From: Anaerolineaceae bacterium
GTDB lineage: Bacteria; Chloroflexota; Anaerolineae; JAAYZQ01
Direction: 5' to 3'
NCBI GenBank assembly: GCA_012514775.1
Contig: JAAYZQ010000036.1
Span: forward strand, 1 to 24,868
DNA length: 24,868 nucleotides
Part shown: piece after piece, positions 14,403 through 21,054 of the stretch
Numbering within the stretch: the stretch's first letter is position 1
Layout of the letters: every line of letters starts with the position of its first letter
Notes under the pieces: generated by a model
Seen by the model: the letters and a program-made list of their open reading frames with translations, nothing else
The model's database searches: none
What the model was told of the DNA's origin: nothing
Program-made: the position numbers and the translations under genes

Positions 14403-14431
14403 ATTATAACCGAACTGGTAGAAAGTGTCAA
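14403..14431 (-). promoter_or_regulatory. Perfect-consensus sigma-70 promoter for the cyclase-CBM48 pair
   Basis: On the minus strand TTGACA (14426-14431) and TATAAT (14403-14408) are separated by 17 bases, the exact consensus. Transcription should begin near 14396. The -10 box overlaps an in-frame ATG, which settles the start choice for the cyclase gene. Confidence 0.85.
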
Positions 14432-14458
14432 AGCAGCGCCCGCGCCCTTGGGCCGGTC

Positions 14459-14487
14459 TTGACGGGCGACCCGGCAGGATGTACAAT
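14459..14487 (+). promoter_or_regulatory. Predicted sigma-70 promoter for the YrdC/Sua5 gene
   Basis: TTGACG (14459-14464) and TACAAT (14482-14487) have a 17-base spacer. It is divergent from the cyclase promoter, with only 27 bases between the two -35 boxes. Transcription would start near 14494, inside the 15-bp tandem repeats. Confidence 0.7.
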
Positions 14488-14488
14488 C

Positions 14489-14533
14489 ATCAAAACAACA
14501 GGCATCAAGACGACAGGCACCAAAACGACAGGA
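14489..14533 (+). repeat. Three 15-bp tandem repeats in the YrdC/Sua5 leader
   Basis: The units are ATCAAAACAACAGGC (14489-14503), ATCAAGACGACAGGC (14504-14518) and ACCAAAACGACAGGA (14519-14533). The third copy runs into the ribosome site (GGAGAG) of the gene at 14540. The unit length is a multiple of three and in frame with the gene, so it would read as IKTTG repeats if an upstream start were used. Confidence 0.85.
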
Positions 14534-14539
14534 GAGCAG

Positions 14540-15220
14540 ATGAGCGAGACCCTTTGCCTCGATGCCAGCGACCCGTCGGTAGTTGAGCACGCCGTGGAGC
14601 TGCTGCAGCGCGGAGAGGCGATCGCCTTTCCCACCGACACCGTTTATGGCCTGGGGGCCCACGCCTTTCTGCCCGACGGCGTGGCCCGGCTCTTTGCCGC
14701 CAAGGGCAGGCCCGGCCAGAGGGCCATTCCCCTGCTACTGCCCGATGCCGAGAGCATGTCCCTGGTCTGCGTCTCGATTCCCGATCTCGCCTGGGAGCTG
14801 GCCAGGCGTTTCTGGCCCGGCGCTCTGACCCTGGTGCTACCGCGCGCCGCCCGCGTGCCCGACCTGGTCACGGCCGGCGGCCTCACGGTCGGCGTTCGCG
14901 TGCCCGACCAGGATCTGGTTCGCCACCTCTGCCGCCAACTGGGAGCGCCTCTGGCGACGACGAGCGCCAACCGGCATGGCGCCCCCGACGCGGTCACTGC
15001 CGCGCAGGTCCTGGAGGGGCTGGCGGGGCACGTGCCCCTCATCCTCGACGGTGGGACCACCCGCGGCGGACAGGCATCGACGGTCCTGGACCTGACCGTC
15101 TCGCCGCCCGCCCTGCTGCGTGCGGGGCCCATAACAGCCGCTGACCTGGCCGCGATCACCGGCGACCTGGATCCCGCACCCCATGCCCGGCCGGGCCGAA
15201 CGGCAGGCCCGGGCGATTGA
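14540..15220 (+). CDS. tsaC: YrdC/Sua5-family threonylcarbamoyl-AMP synthase
   Basis: The enzyme makes threonylcarbamoyl-AMP from threonine, bicarbonate and ATP for the t6A37 modification of ANN-decoding tRNAs. The 226-residue protein shows the YrdC core: AIAFPTDTVYGLGAHAF (35-51 region), AAKGRP with the conserved Lys and Arg, PGALTLVLPRAA, VGVRVPDQ and the TTSANRHG site. The C-terminal Sua5 domain of longer relatives is absent, so it is nearer the TsaC size with a short Pro-rich tail. The ATG at 14540 follows GGAGAG; an open frame reaching back to 14459 would encode the tandem repeats and starts at the -35 box, so it is rejected. The stop overlaps the -35 box of the next promoter. Other t6A genes are not in the window. 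Confidence 0.93.
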   Translation: MSETLCLDASDPSVVEHAVELLQRGEAIAFPTDTVYGLGAHAFLPDGVARLFAAKGRPGQRAIPLLLPDAESMSLVCVSIPDLAWELARRFWPGALTLVLPRAARVPDLVTAGGLTVGVRVPDQDLVRHLCRQLGAPLATTSANRHGAPDAVTAAQVLEGLAGHVPLILDGGTTRGGQASTVLDLTVSPPALLRAGPITAADLAAITGDLDPAPHARPGRTAGPGD

Positions 15221-15245
15221 CGACCCGTGGGCAAAATGATATAAT
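15217..15245 (+). promoter_or_regulatory. Predicted sigma-70 promoter for the membrane protein and glycosyltransferase genes
   Basis: TTGACG (15217-15222) and consensus TATAAT (15240-15245) have a 17-base spacer. The -35 box overlaps the TGA stop of the YrdC/Sua5 gene. Transcription would start near 15252, about 20 bases before the next ATG. Confidence 0.78.
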
Positions 15246-15272
15246 GCCGCCAGGACTTGTAGGAGGAGACAG

Positions 15273-15779
15273 ATGGAACGAGACAGGATGGGCAACGTGT
15301 GGGCCGGGCTGGGCCTCATCGGCCTGGGCATCGCCTTTGTGATCGCCCAGTTGATCGGTTGGGATCGGATCTGGCCCCTGTTTCCGATGCTGGGGGGCCT
15401 CAGCTTCCTGGCCTGGTACGTGTTTACCGGTTTCAAGGACGCCGGCCTGGTGTTCGTCGGCATCGCGGGCCTGCTGGTGGGTCTCTTTTTCTTTGGCTTC
15501 ACCCTCGGCATCTGGGAGTGGGGCCAGATGCGCGACCTGTGGCCCGTCTTTCCCCTCATCGGCGGAGTGGCCTTTGTAGCCCTCTTTTTTGCCGAGCGAG
15601 CCCGAGACATGGGGACGCTGGGCGTCGGCTGCGCGGCCCTCATCGTCGGCGCCGTCGGCCTGGCCTTTACCTTCGGCCTCGTCAGCCGCGAAATCTGGCG
15701 CCTGTGGCCCCTGTTGCTCATCCTGATGGGCGTCCTTAGCCTCGCGGGCGGCCTGCTGCGCTGGTTCCGGCGAGAATAG
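15273..15779 (+). CDS. Small integral membrane protein, LiaF-TM/DUF5668-like
   Basis: The 168-residue protein has about six hydrophobic segments in an internally repetitive plan: each pair holds a WPLFP-, WPVFP- or WPLLL-type turn (RIWPLFPMLGG, DLWPVFPLIGG, RLWPLLLILMG). This WP-containing repeat is typical of small membrane modules found in LiaI/LiaF-type proteins linked to cell-envelope stress, but no specific function can be assigned. ATG at 15273 follows GGAGGAG at ideal spacing, and the promoter at 15217-15245 is near consensus. The GT4 gene follows after about 22 bases, so it may share a transcript with the two envelope glycosyltransferases, which agrees with a role at the cell surface. 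Confidence 0.85.
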   Translation: MERDRMGNVWAGLGLIGLGIAFVIAQLIGWDRIWPLFPMLGGLSFLAWYVFTGFKDAGLVFVGIAGLLVGLFFFGFTLGIWEWGQMRDLWPVFPLIGGVAFVALFFAERARDMGTLGVGCAALIVGAVGLAFTFGLVSREIWRLWPLLLILMGVLSLAGGLLRWFRRE

Positions 15780-15801
15780 CGAGTTGCCCTCGGCCAAGAG
15801 C

Positions 15802-16929
15802 ATGCTCATCGGCATCGACGCCAGCCGGGCAGTGGCCACGCATCGCACCGGCACCGAAAACTATGCACTGCACCTGATCCGCGAGCTGCTGGGCGTGGGC
15901 GGCGAACATCGCTTTCGCCTGTACTTTCGCCAGGCGCCGCCGGCCGGCCTGTTTCCGGCCGGCGCCGAGGAACGCGTCATCCCCTTTCCACGCTTGTGGA
16001 CGCACGTGGCCCTCTCGCGGGAAATGCTCGCCCATCCTCCCGACCTGCTCTTTGTCCCTTCCCACGTCCTGCCCCTCGCCCGGCCGCGGCGCAGCGTCGT
16101 GACGGTGCACGACCTGGGCTACCACTACCACCCCGAGGCGCACACCGCCTGGCAAAACGTCTACCTGCGGTGGTCGACGCGCCACAACGCCCGGAGCGCC
16201 ACCCGGGTCCTGGCCGACTCGGAGGCCACGCGCCGCGACCTGGTGCACTACTATCACACCCCGCCAGACAGAATCGCCGTCGTCTACCCCGGCCGGGACG
16301 AGACACTGGCCCCCGTGTCCGACCCGGCGTTGTTGGCCGGCGTGCGAGCTCGCTATGGCCTGGAGGACCCCTACCTGCTGTACGTTGGCACGCTGCAGCC
16401 GCGCAAGAACCTGGTACGGTTGGTGCAGGCCTTCTCCCGGCTTCCGGCGCTCCTCGCCGGCCAGGAACAGCCCCCACACCTGCCCGGGCTCGTCCTCGCC
16501 GGCATGAAGGGCTGGCTGCACGACGAGATCGTGAGCCAGGTGCGGGCCCTGGGCCTGGAGGGGCAGGTGCTCCTGCCCGGATACGTGCCCGACGACGACC
16601 TCCCGGCTCTCCTCAGCGGCGCCCTGGCCTTTGTCTTTCCCTATCTCTACGAGGGCTTTGGTCTGCCCGTCCTGGAGGCCATGGCCTGTGGCACGCCCGT
16701 GATCTGCTCCAACACGTCGTCGCTGCCCGAGGTGGCTGGTGACGCGGCGCTCCTGGTCGACCCCCACGATGTGGAGTCCCTGGCGCGGGCGATGCTGCGC
16801 CTGCTGATGGACGGGCACCTGCGCAGCGAGCTGGCAGCCCGGGGCCTGGAGCAGGCGAGGCGATTTTCCTGGCGGCGCTGCGCCCGCGAAACGCTGGCCG
16901 TCCTCGAAGAGGCGGCCGGGACAGGGTAG
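15802..16929 (+). CDS. GT4-family glycosyltransferase
   Basis: A retaining GT-B glycosyltransferase (375 residues) of the GT4 group that moves a sugar, often mannose or glucose, from a nucleotide sugar to a surface glycan or lipid carrier. The N-terminal domain begins IGIDASRAVATHRTGTENYA, typical of mannosyltransferase-like members. The C-terminal domain has YVGTLQPRKNLVRLVQAF and the donor-site E-x7-E motif in EGFGLPVLEAMACGTPV (Glu284 and Glu292). SNTSSLPEVAGDAALLVDP follows, as usual. ATG at 15802 is preferred because it starts the beta strand, although TTG at 15784 is in frame and possible; neither has a strong ribosome site. It lies between a membrane protein and a WecB-type transferase, suggesting a surface polysaccharide operon. 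Donor and acceptor are not known. Confidence 0.92.
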   Translation: MLIGIDASRAVATHRTGTENYALHLIRELLGVGGEHRFRLYFRQAPPAGLFPAGAEERVIPFPRLWTHVALSREMLAHPPDLLFVPSHVLPLARPRRSVVTVHDLGYHYHPEAHTAWQNVYLRWSTRHNARSATRVLADSEATRRDLVHYYHTPPDRIAVVYPGRDETLAPVSDPALLAGVRARYGLEDPYLLYVGTLQPRKNLVRLVQAFSRLPALLAGQEQPPHLPGLVLAGMKGWLHDEIVSQVRALGLEGQVLLPGYVPDDDLPALLSGALAFVFPYLYEGFGLPVLEAMACGTPVICSNTSSLPEVAGDAALLVDPHDVESLARAMLRLLMDGHLRSELAARGLEQARRFSWRRCARETLAVLEEAAGTG

Positions 16930-16936
16930 GGAAGCC

Positions 16937-17680
16937 ATGCAATCCATCGACGTCCTGGGCGTGCGCGTCGACGATGCCACGTACGACGACCTCCTGGCCA
17001 CGGTCGATCGTTTCGTGGCCAGCGGCCGGCCCCACCAGGTGGTGACGCTAAATCCCGAGATGCTCGTAGCTGCCCACGACGACCCTGCCTTCAGGGCCGA
17101 CCTGGCCCGGTCGGAGCTCAACGTGGCCGACGGCGTGGGGCTGACCCTGGCCGCTCGCCTCCTGGGCCGCCCCCTCCGCCAGCGGGTGACCGGGTCCGAC
17201 GGCATCTACCACCTGGCCCGCCACAGCGCCCGCCAGGGCTACCGCGTCTACTTCCTGGGGGCCGAGCCCGGCGTGGCCGAGGCCACGGCGCAGCGGCTGG
17301 CGACGGCCTACCCGGGGCTGGACGTTGCCGGCACCTACGCCGGTTCGCCCGCCGACGACGAGAGCGCCGCCGTGATAGCCAGGGTGCGCGCCGCGCGCCC
17401 CGACCTGCTCCTCGTGGCCTATGGCGTGCCGGCCGAGGAAAAGTGGATCGCCCGCCACCGCGACGAGTTGGGCGTGCCGGTGATGATGGGCGTGGGCGGC
17501 AGCTTTGACTTTGTCGCCGGCGTCACCCGGCGTGCCCCGCCCTGGATGCGGCGCCTGGGGCTGGAATGGCTCCACCGCCTGCTCCACGAGCCGTGGCGTT
17601 GGCGCCGGCAGTTGGCCCTGCCGCGCTTCCTGGGCCTGGTCATCGCCCAGCGCCTGGGGCGCGGCAAACCGGCCGGCTAG
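16937..17680 (+). CDS. WecB/TagA/CpsF-family glycosyltransferase (GT26)
   Basis: Members add N-acetylmannosamine or a similar sugar to undecaprenyl-diphosphate-linked GlcNAc in teichoic acid or polysaccharide assembly. The 247 residues match the family. Motifs are VVTLNPEML (35-43, with the Thr and Asn of the active site), NVADGVGL (62-69, catalytic-type Asp65), YFLGAEPGVAEA, LLVAYGVPAEEKWI and GVGGSFDFVAGVTRRAPPW followed by GLEWLHRLLHEPWRWRR, the C-terminal membrane-contact tail. It starts seven bases after the GT4 stop with a GGGA ribosome site, so both are probably translated together. A short hairpin overlaps its stop codon. The exact acceptor is inferred only from the family. Confidence 0.93.
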   Translation: MQSIDVLGVRVDDATYDDLLATVDRFVASGRPHQVVTLNPEMLVAAHDDPAFRADLARSELNVADGVGLTLAARLLGRPLRQRVTGSDGIYHLARHSARQGYRVYFLGAEPGVAEATAQRLATAYPGLDVAGTYAGSPADDESAAVIARVRAARPDLLLVAYGVPAEEKWIARHRDELGVPVMMGVGGSFDFVAGVTRRAPPWMRRLGLEWLHRLLHEPWRWRRQLALPRFLGLVIAQRLGRGKPAG

Positions 17681-17689
17681 GGGCCGGCC
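17671..17689 (+). other. Short GC hairpin over the WecB-type gene stop
   Basis: GGCCGGC (17671-17677) pairs perfectly with GCCGGCC (17683-17689), with the TAG stop in the five-base loop. No T-run follows, so it may slow ribosomes or polymerase or stabilise the RNA end, but it is not a standard terminator. Confidence 0.4.
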
Positions 17690-17762
17690 CGCCTCGCGCC
17701 CATCGACGCAGGCCGGCGGCCCGTCCGGCGTGCTCATTTTCGTATGACAGGAGTGTTCGACA

Positions 17763-18953
17763 ATGCACGAGAACGAACTGCGGCGGATGGTCCAGGACCA
17801 CCGACCCGAGTTGGTGGCCTTTGCCCGGAAGCTGTTGCAGACGCCGAGCAAGTCCGGCGAGGAAGGGAACGTGGCGGCCCTCATCCGGGACGAGATGGGA
17901 CGCCTCGGCTTTGACGAGTCCTGGATCGACGAGGCCGGCAATGCCGTGGGCCGCCTGGATGGCGGGCGAGGCGCGCCCCTGATGTTCAATGGTCACATGG
18001 ACCACGTGGACGCCGGCGATCCCGGCCAATGGGCCCACCCACCCTTTGGCGGCGAGATCCACGACGGGAACCTCTGGGGCCGGGGTGCCGCCGACATGAA
18101 GGGCGCCCTGGCGGCCATGGTCTATGCCGTGGGCCTGGTCAAGAAGCTGGGCAAGGCCCCGCCCGGCCCCCTGTACGTCAGCGCCGTGGTCCAGGAAGAG
18201 GTGGGAGGCCTCGGGGCGCGGCACATCGCCGCCACCCTGCCCCTCATGCGCGTCGTCGTGGGCGAGGCCAGCGGCAACCAACTGCGCCGGGGGCACCGCG
18301 GCCGGGTCGAGATGCTGGCCCGCTTCGAGGGGCGCTCGGTGCACGCCTCCATGCCCGACCTGGGCGTCAACCCCCACTTTTCCGTGGCGCGCTTCCTGCA
18401 AGGTCTGCGCGAGCTGCCCATGCTCAGCGCGCCGGATTATGGCGCTTCCAGCGTCGCCCCCACCCTCGTCAGCAGCGAGCCCCGGGGCACCAACATCACG
18501 CCGTCGACCATCCGCCTGGCCCTCGACTGGCGGAACGTGCCGGGCGAGGACCTGCCGGCGATCCTTGGCAAGCTGGAGGAGCTGCTGGACCGCAGCCTGG
18601 AGCCCGGCTGCCAGGGGGCCATCGAAACCGGGAGCCGCGAGATGGAAACGTACACCGGCCTGCGCATGCGCTACGACGACTCGTTCGCCTCGTTCACCAC
18701 CCCCCTGGACCATCCGTGGTTGGTCTCCGCCCGGCAGACCCTGGAGGCGGCCCTGGGACGGCCGGTAGAGGTCGGCGTGTGGCGCTTTGCCACTGACGGC
18801 GGCCACATGGCTGCCGCCGGCTCCACGATCCTGGGCCTGGGCCCTGGCGACGACACCCTGGTTCACACCGTCGAGGAGCGGCTGCCCGTGGACCAACTTC
18901 TGGAAGCCACGGTAGCCTACATGGCCCTCGCCCTGCAGGACTGGCCCGGCTAG
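17763..18953 (+). CDS. M20-family zinc metallopeptidase / deacylase
   Basis: The 396-residue protein belongs to the M20 ArgE/DapE/YgeY group of dizinc hydrolases. Metal and catalytic residues are in FNGHMDHVDAG (His78, Asp80), GRGAADMKGALAAM (Asp111) and VVQEEVGGLG (Glu145 base, Glu146). The final ligand is expected in LVHTVEERLPV near the C-terminus. The dimerisation domain lies at about 190-300 (RGRVEMLARFEGRSVHASMPDLGVNP). The opening GHMD and WAHPPFGGEIHDGNLWGRG are close to the YgeY subgroup, whose substrates are unclear. ATG at 17763 follows AGGAG. It converges on pfkA: the two stop codons overlap in a CTAG and no terminator is visible between. A link with the amidohydrolase at 23430-24791 is only suggestive. 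Confidence 0.9.
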   Translation: MHENELRRMVQDHRPELVAFARKLLQTPSKSGEEGNVAALIRDEMGRLGFDESWIDEAGNAVGRLDGGRGAPLMFNGHMDHVDAGDPGQWAHPPFGGEIHDGNLWGRGAADMKGALAAMVYAVGLVKKLGKAPPGPLYVSAVVQEEVGGLGARHIAATLPLMRVVVGEASGNQLRRGHRGRVEMLARFEGRSVHASMPDLGVNPHFSVARFLQGLRELPMLSAPDYGASSVAPTLVSSEPRGTNITPSTIRLALDWRNVPGEDLPAILGKLEELLDRSLEPGCQGAIETGSREMETYTGLRMRYDDSFASFTTPLDHPWLVSARQTLEAALGRPVEVGVWRFATDGGHMAAAGSTILGLGPGDDTLVHTVEERLPVDQLLEATVAYMALALQDWPG

Positions 18954-20047
18954 CCCAGGCTGATACCCATGCACCGGGCGGTGCGCACCAGGTCGCCATC
19001 GAGGGGCACCGTCTTGAGCCGGGCAATGGCCTCGGCGATGGGCACGTCGACGATCTCTTCGCCCCGGAGCGACACCATGTGGCCGGTGCGCCCCCGGGCG
19101 AGGAGGTAGACGGCGGCAGCGCCAAAGCGCGTGGCCAGGATGCGGTCAAAAGAGGTAGGCGAGCCGCCGCGCTGCAGGTGGCCCAACACTGTCACACGGA
19201 TCTCGCGCTCGGTCAGGGCGGACAATTGCTCGGCGACGGCATAGCTCACCCCACCCAACCGCCTGGCAGCGGCGGCTTCGCCCACCTCCTGGTACACCTG
19301 CTCGCCGCCCACGGGGCGGGCACCCTCGGCGACGACGACGATGCTGAACTTGCTGCCTGCCATCTCCCGAGCCTCGACCTTGGCGTCGACGTTGGCCACG
19401 TCAAAGGGGATCTCGGGCAGTAGGATGGCATCGGCGCCGCCGGCAAGGCCGGCCTGCAGGGCCAGCCAGCCGGCGTTGCGGCCCATGACCTCCACGAGCA
19501 TGATGCGATGATGGCTCTCGGCCGTGGTGTGCAGCCGGTCGATGGCCTGGGTCGCCACGTCCAGGGCCGTATCAAAACCAAAGGTGAGATCGGTGCCGCC
19601 CACGTCGTTATCGATGGTCTTGGGCACGCCGACGAGGGGCAGGCCCATCTCATAGAGCTTCTGGGCGATGTGCAGCGAGCCGTCGCCGCCGATGACCACC
19701 AGCCCGTCGAGACCCAGCGCCTCCGCGTGGGCCATCACCTGGGACGACATGTCCCGGCCGGCCACCCTGCCATCCTCGCCGGCAACGGGATAGTCGAAGG
19801 GATTTGCCCGGTTGGTGGTGCCCAGGATTGTGCCACCCAGCGGCAGGATGCCCCGCACGTCGGCAAAGGTCAGCTCCCGGGTCTTGCCCGGAAGGATCAA
19901 CCCCTCGAAGCCATCCTCTATGCCCACCACCTGCCAGCCAAAGTGGCCGACGGCCGTCTTGACCACCGCCCGAATGACCGCGTTCAATCCCGGGCAATCG
20001 CCGCCTCCGGTGAGGACACCGATGCGCCGGATGCCATTGTCGCTCAT
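18950..20047 (-). CDS. pfkA: 6-phosphofructokinase, group III-like
   Basis: The enzyme phosphorylates fructose 6-phosphate to the 1,6-bisphosphate in glycolysis. The 365-residue protein has GVLTGGGDCPGLNAVIRA (10-27), VVIGGDGSLHIAQ (117-129), PKTIDND (142-148), MGRNAGWLA (188-196) and VLGHLQRGGSPTSFDR. The Gly in GGDGS is the ATP-using form, while the Lys in PKTIDND is the residue usually seen in pyrophosphate-dependent enzymes. This combination is, from family knowledge, that of group III ATP-dependent enzymes such as actinobacterial ones, so ATP is the likely donor but pyrophosphate use cannot be excluded. ATG at 20047 has GGAGG four bases upstream. Promoter at 20089-20117. Convergent with the M20 gene, stops overlapping. 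Confidence 0.94.
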   Translation of the reverse strand: MSDNGIRRIGVLTGGGDCPGLNAVIRAVVKTAVGHFGWQVVGIEDGFEGLILPGKTRELTFADVRGILPLGGTILGTTNRANPFDYPVAGEDGRVAGRDMSSQVMAHAEALGLDGLVVIGGDGSLHIAQKLYEMGLPLVGVPKTIDNDVGGTDLTFGFDTALDVATQAIDRLHTTAESHHRIMLVEVMGRNAGWLALQAGLAGGADAILLPEIPFDVANVDAKVEAREMAGSKFSIVVVAEGARPVGGEQVYQEVGEAAAARRLGGVSYAVAEQLSALTEREIRVTVLGHLQRGGSPTSFDRILATRFGAAAVYLLARGRTGHMVSLRGEEIVDVPIAEAIARLKTVPLDGDLVRTARCMGISLG

Positions 20048-20088
20048 GATACCTCCAACTCGACCGGATCACCGTGCAACATGCCGGA

Positions 20089-20117
20089 ATTGTACCATAA
20101 CGGGCACCAAATGGAAA
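20089..20117 (-). promoter_or_regulatory. Predicted promoter for pfkA
   Basis: On the minus strand TTTCCA (20112-20117) and TACAAT (20089-20094) are 17 bases apart. The -10 region TATGGTACAAT is a mirror copy of that of the divergent promoter at 20157-20167. Confidence 0.6.
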
Positions 20118-20139
20118 GTGCATGGCTGCGGAACAAAGG

Positions 20140-20167
20140 TTGCGTCCGTGGCGATCTATGGTACAAT
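20140..20167 (+). promoter_or_regulatory. Predicted promoter for the 20233-23422 operon
   Basis: TTGCGT (20140-20145) and TACAAT (20162-20167) have a 16-base spacer. TATGGTACAAT at 20157-20167 and its complement at 20089-20099 form an 11-bp inverted repeat across the divergent pair. Transcription would begin near 20174. Confidence 0.6.
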
Positions 20168-20189
20168 GGCAGCGACACGGCGGGCAGGG

Positions 20190-20215
20190 CCTGGCTGCCG
20201 GCCGGCACCGCCAGG
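20190..20215 (+). promoter_or_regulatory. Leader hairpin before the 72-residue protein gene
   Basis: CCTGGC (20190-20195) pairs with GCCAGG (20210-20215), and the enclosed TGCCGGCCGGCA is self-complementary. The hairpin ends directly before the AAGGAAAG sequence upstream of the gene, so it could affect ribosome access or RNA stability. Confidence 0.4.
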
Positions 20216-20232
20216 AAGGAAAGCGAGGGCAT

Positions 20233-20451
20233 ATGGCCAAAATGGACGAGAAGGCTCCCCAGGGGGGCCTGGTGGCAGAGATCAAGGACCCGGTGACCGG
20301 CGAGACCTGGGGTACCATCGACCTCAAGAGCAAGAATTTCGCCACAGGCAGCAAGGGATTTTACGCCTCGGCCAAGGTGACCAACCCGCAGAACCCCGAT
20401 GCGCGCTACCAATGCAGCCTGCAGATGATCTTGATTGGAAGCAAGGAGTGA
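20233..20451 (+). CDS. Conserved-looking 72-residue protein of unknown function
   Basis: I do not recognise this family. The protein is soluble, with no signal peptide or membrane segment. It has a basic-acidic start (MAKMDEKAPQGG), then strand-like LVAEIKDPVTGETWGTIDL and a KNFATGSKGFYASAKV stretch, and ends in QCSLQMILIGSKE with its single Cys. The GFYASAKV pattern and hydrophobic alternation suggest a small beta-sheet protein. ATG at 20233 follows GAGGG at close spacing and AGGAAAG further up. The frame extends upstream to 20122 but that part overlaps the promoter. The next gene begins inside its last codons, so they are likely coupled. The GC at third codon positions agrees with a real gene. 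Confidence 0.75.
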   Translation: MAKMDEKAPQGGLVAEIKDPVTGETWGTIDLKSKNFATGSKGFYASAKVTNPQNPDARYQCSLQMILIGSKE

Positions 20452-21040
20452 GGCGCCGCCGTCGCGCCGCATCAGCGCCACGCGCAAGCTGACACACATG
20501 GCGCTGGCCCTGGTGCCCGCGGCCGGCTGGTGGTTGTCGTTTCAGGCGGCCCTGGCCCTGAGCATCCTGTTCCTGGCCGCCTCGCTGGCCGTAGAGGTCG
20601 CCCGGCGCTGGCGGCCGGCCCTCAACCAGGTTCTGTGGCAGTTGCTGCCCTCCATCTTTCGCCCCTGGGAGGGACAGCGCGTCATGGGCTCCACCTGGTT
20701 TGCCCTGGGCGCCCTGCTGACCCTGGCGGTCCTGGGCCGCGACGTGGGGGGCACGGCGTTGCTCTTCTTGACCTGGGGCGATCCCGCCGCTGAAATCGTG
20801 GGGCGCACCTGGGGCCGGCAGACCGGAGGCAAGACCGCCGCCGGTAGCCTGGGCTGCCTGGGCGCCTGCCTCGTGGCCGGCGTGGTAGGCATGGGCCTGG
20901 GTGGCCTGCCGCCGTGGACCGTTCTGGCCGGCGCCGTGGCGGCCACGCTCGTCGAGCGCTGGTCGCCCCCGCCCGACGACAACGTGTGGATACCCATCAC
21001 CGGCGGCCTGGCCATGGCGGCGATGGAGATGGTAATATGA
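20435..21040 (+). CDS. Polyprenol/dolichol kinase-like (SEC59/VTE5 family) membrane protein
   Basis: The protein (201 residues by the TTG start at 20435) has about five or six hydrophobic segments and the marks of CTP-dependent lipid alcohol kinases related to CDP-diglyceride synthases. Marks are RKLTHM (17-22, conserved Arg-Lys and His at the start of the first helix), WGDPAAEIVGRTWGRQTGGKTAAGS (114-138 region, with GD, GKT and GS) and VERWSPPPDDN (173-183). Eukaryotic and plant members phosphorylate dolichol or phytol; bacterial members may act on isoprenoid or diacyl lipids. The TTG at 20435 overlaps the previous gene by 17 bases without a clear ribosome site; the first ATG (20498) would cut away the conserved RKLTH, so the true start must be upstream. 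The stop overlaps an ATG (ATGA) of the Nudix gene. Confidence 0.78.
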   Translation: MEARSEAPPSRRISATRKLTHMALALVPAAGWWLSFQAALALSILFLAASLAVEVARRWRPALNQVLWQLLPSIFRPWEGQRVMGSTWFALGALLTLAVLGRDVGGTALLFLTWGDPAAEIVGRTWGRQTGGKTAAGSLGCLGACLVAGVVGMGLGGLPPWTVLAGAVAATLVERWSPPPDDNVWIPITGGLAMAAMEMVI

Positions 21041-21054
21041 GGAGACGCGCGACA

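Noticed and set aside
15736..17205. 489-codon open frame on the minus strand
   Set aside because: It is antisense to the GT4 and WecB-type genes, both of which have clear motifs.
17640..18974. 444-codon open frame on the minus strand
   Set aside because: It is antisense to the M20 gene and its translation has no recognisable motif.
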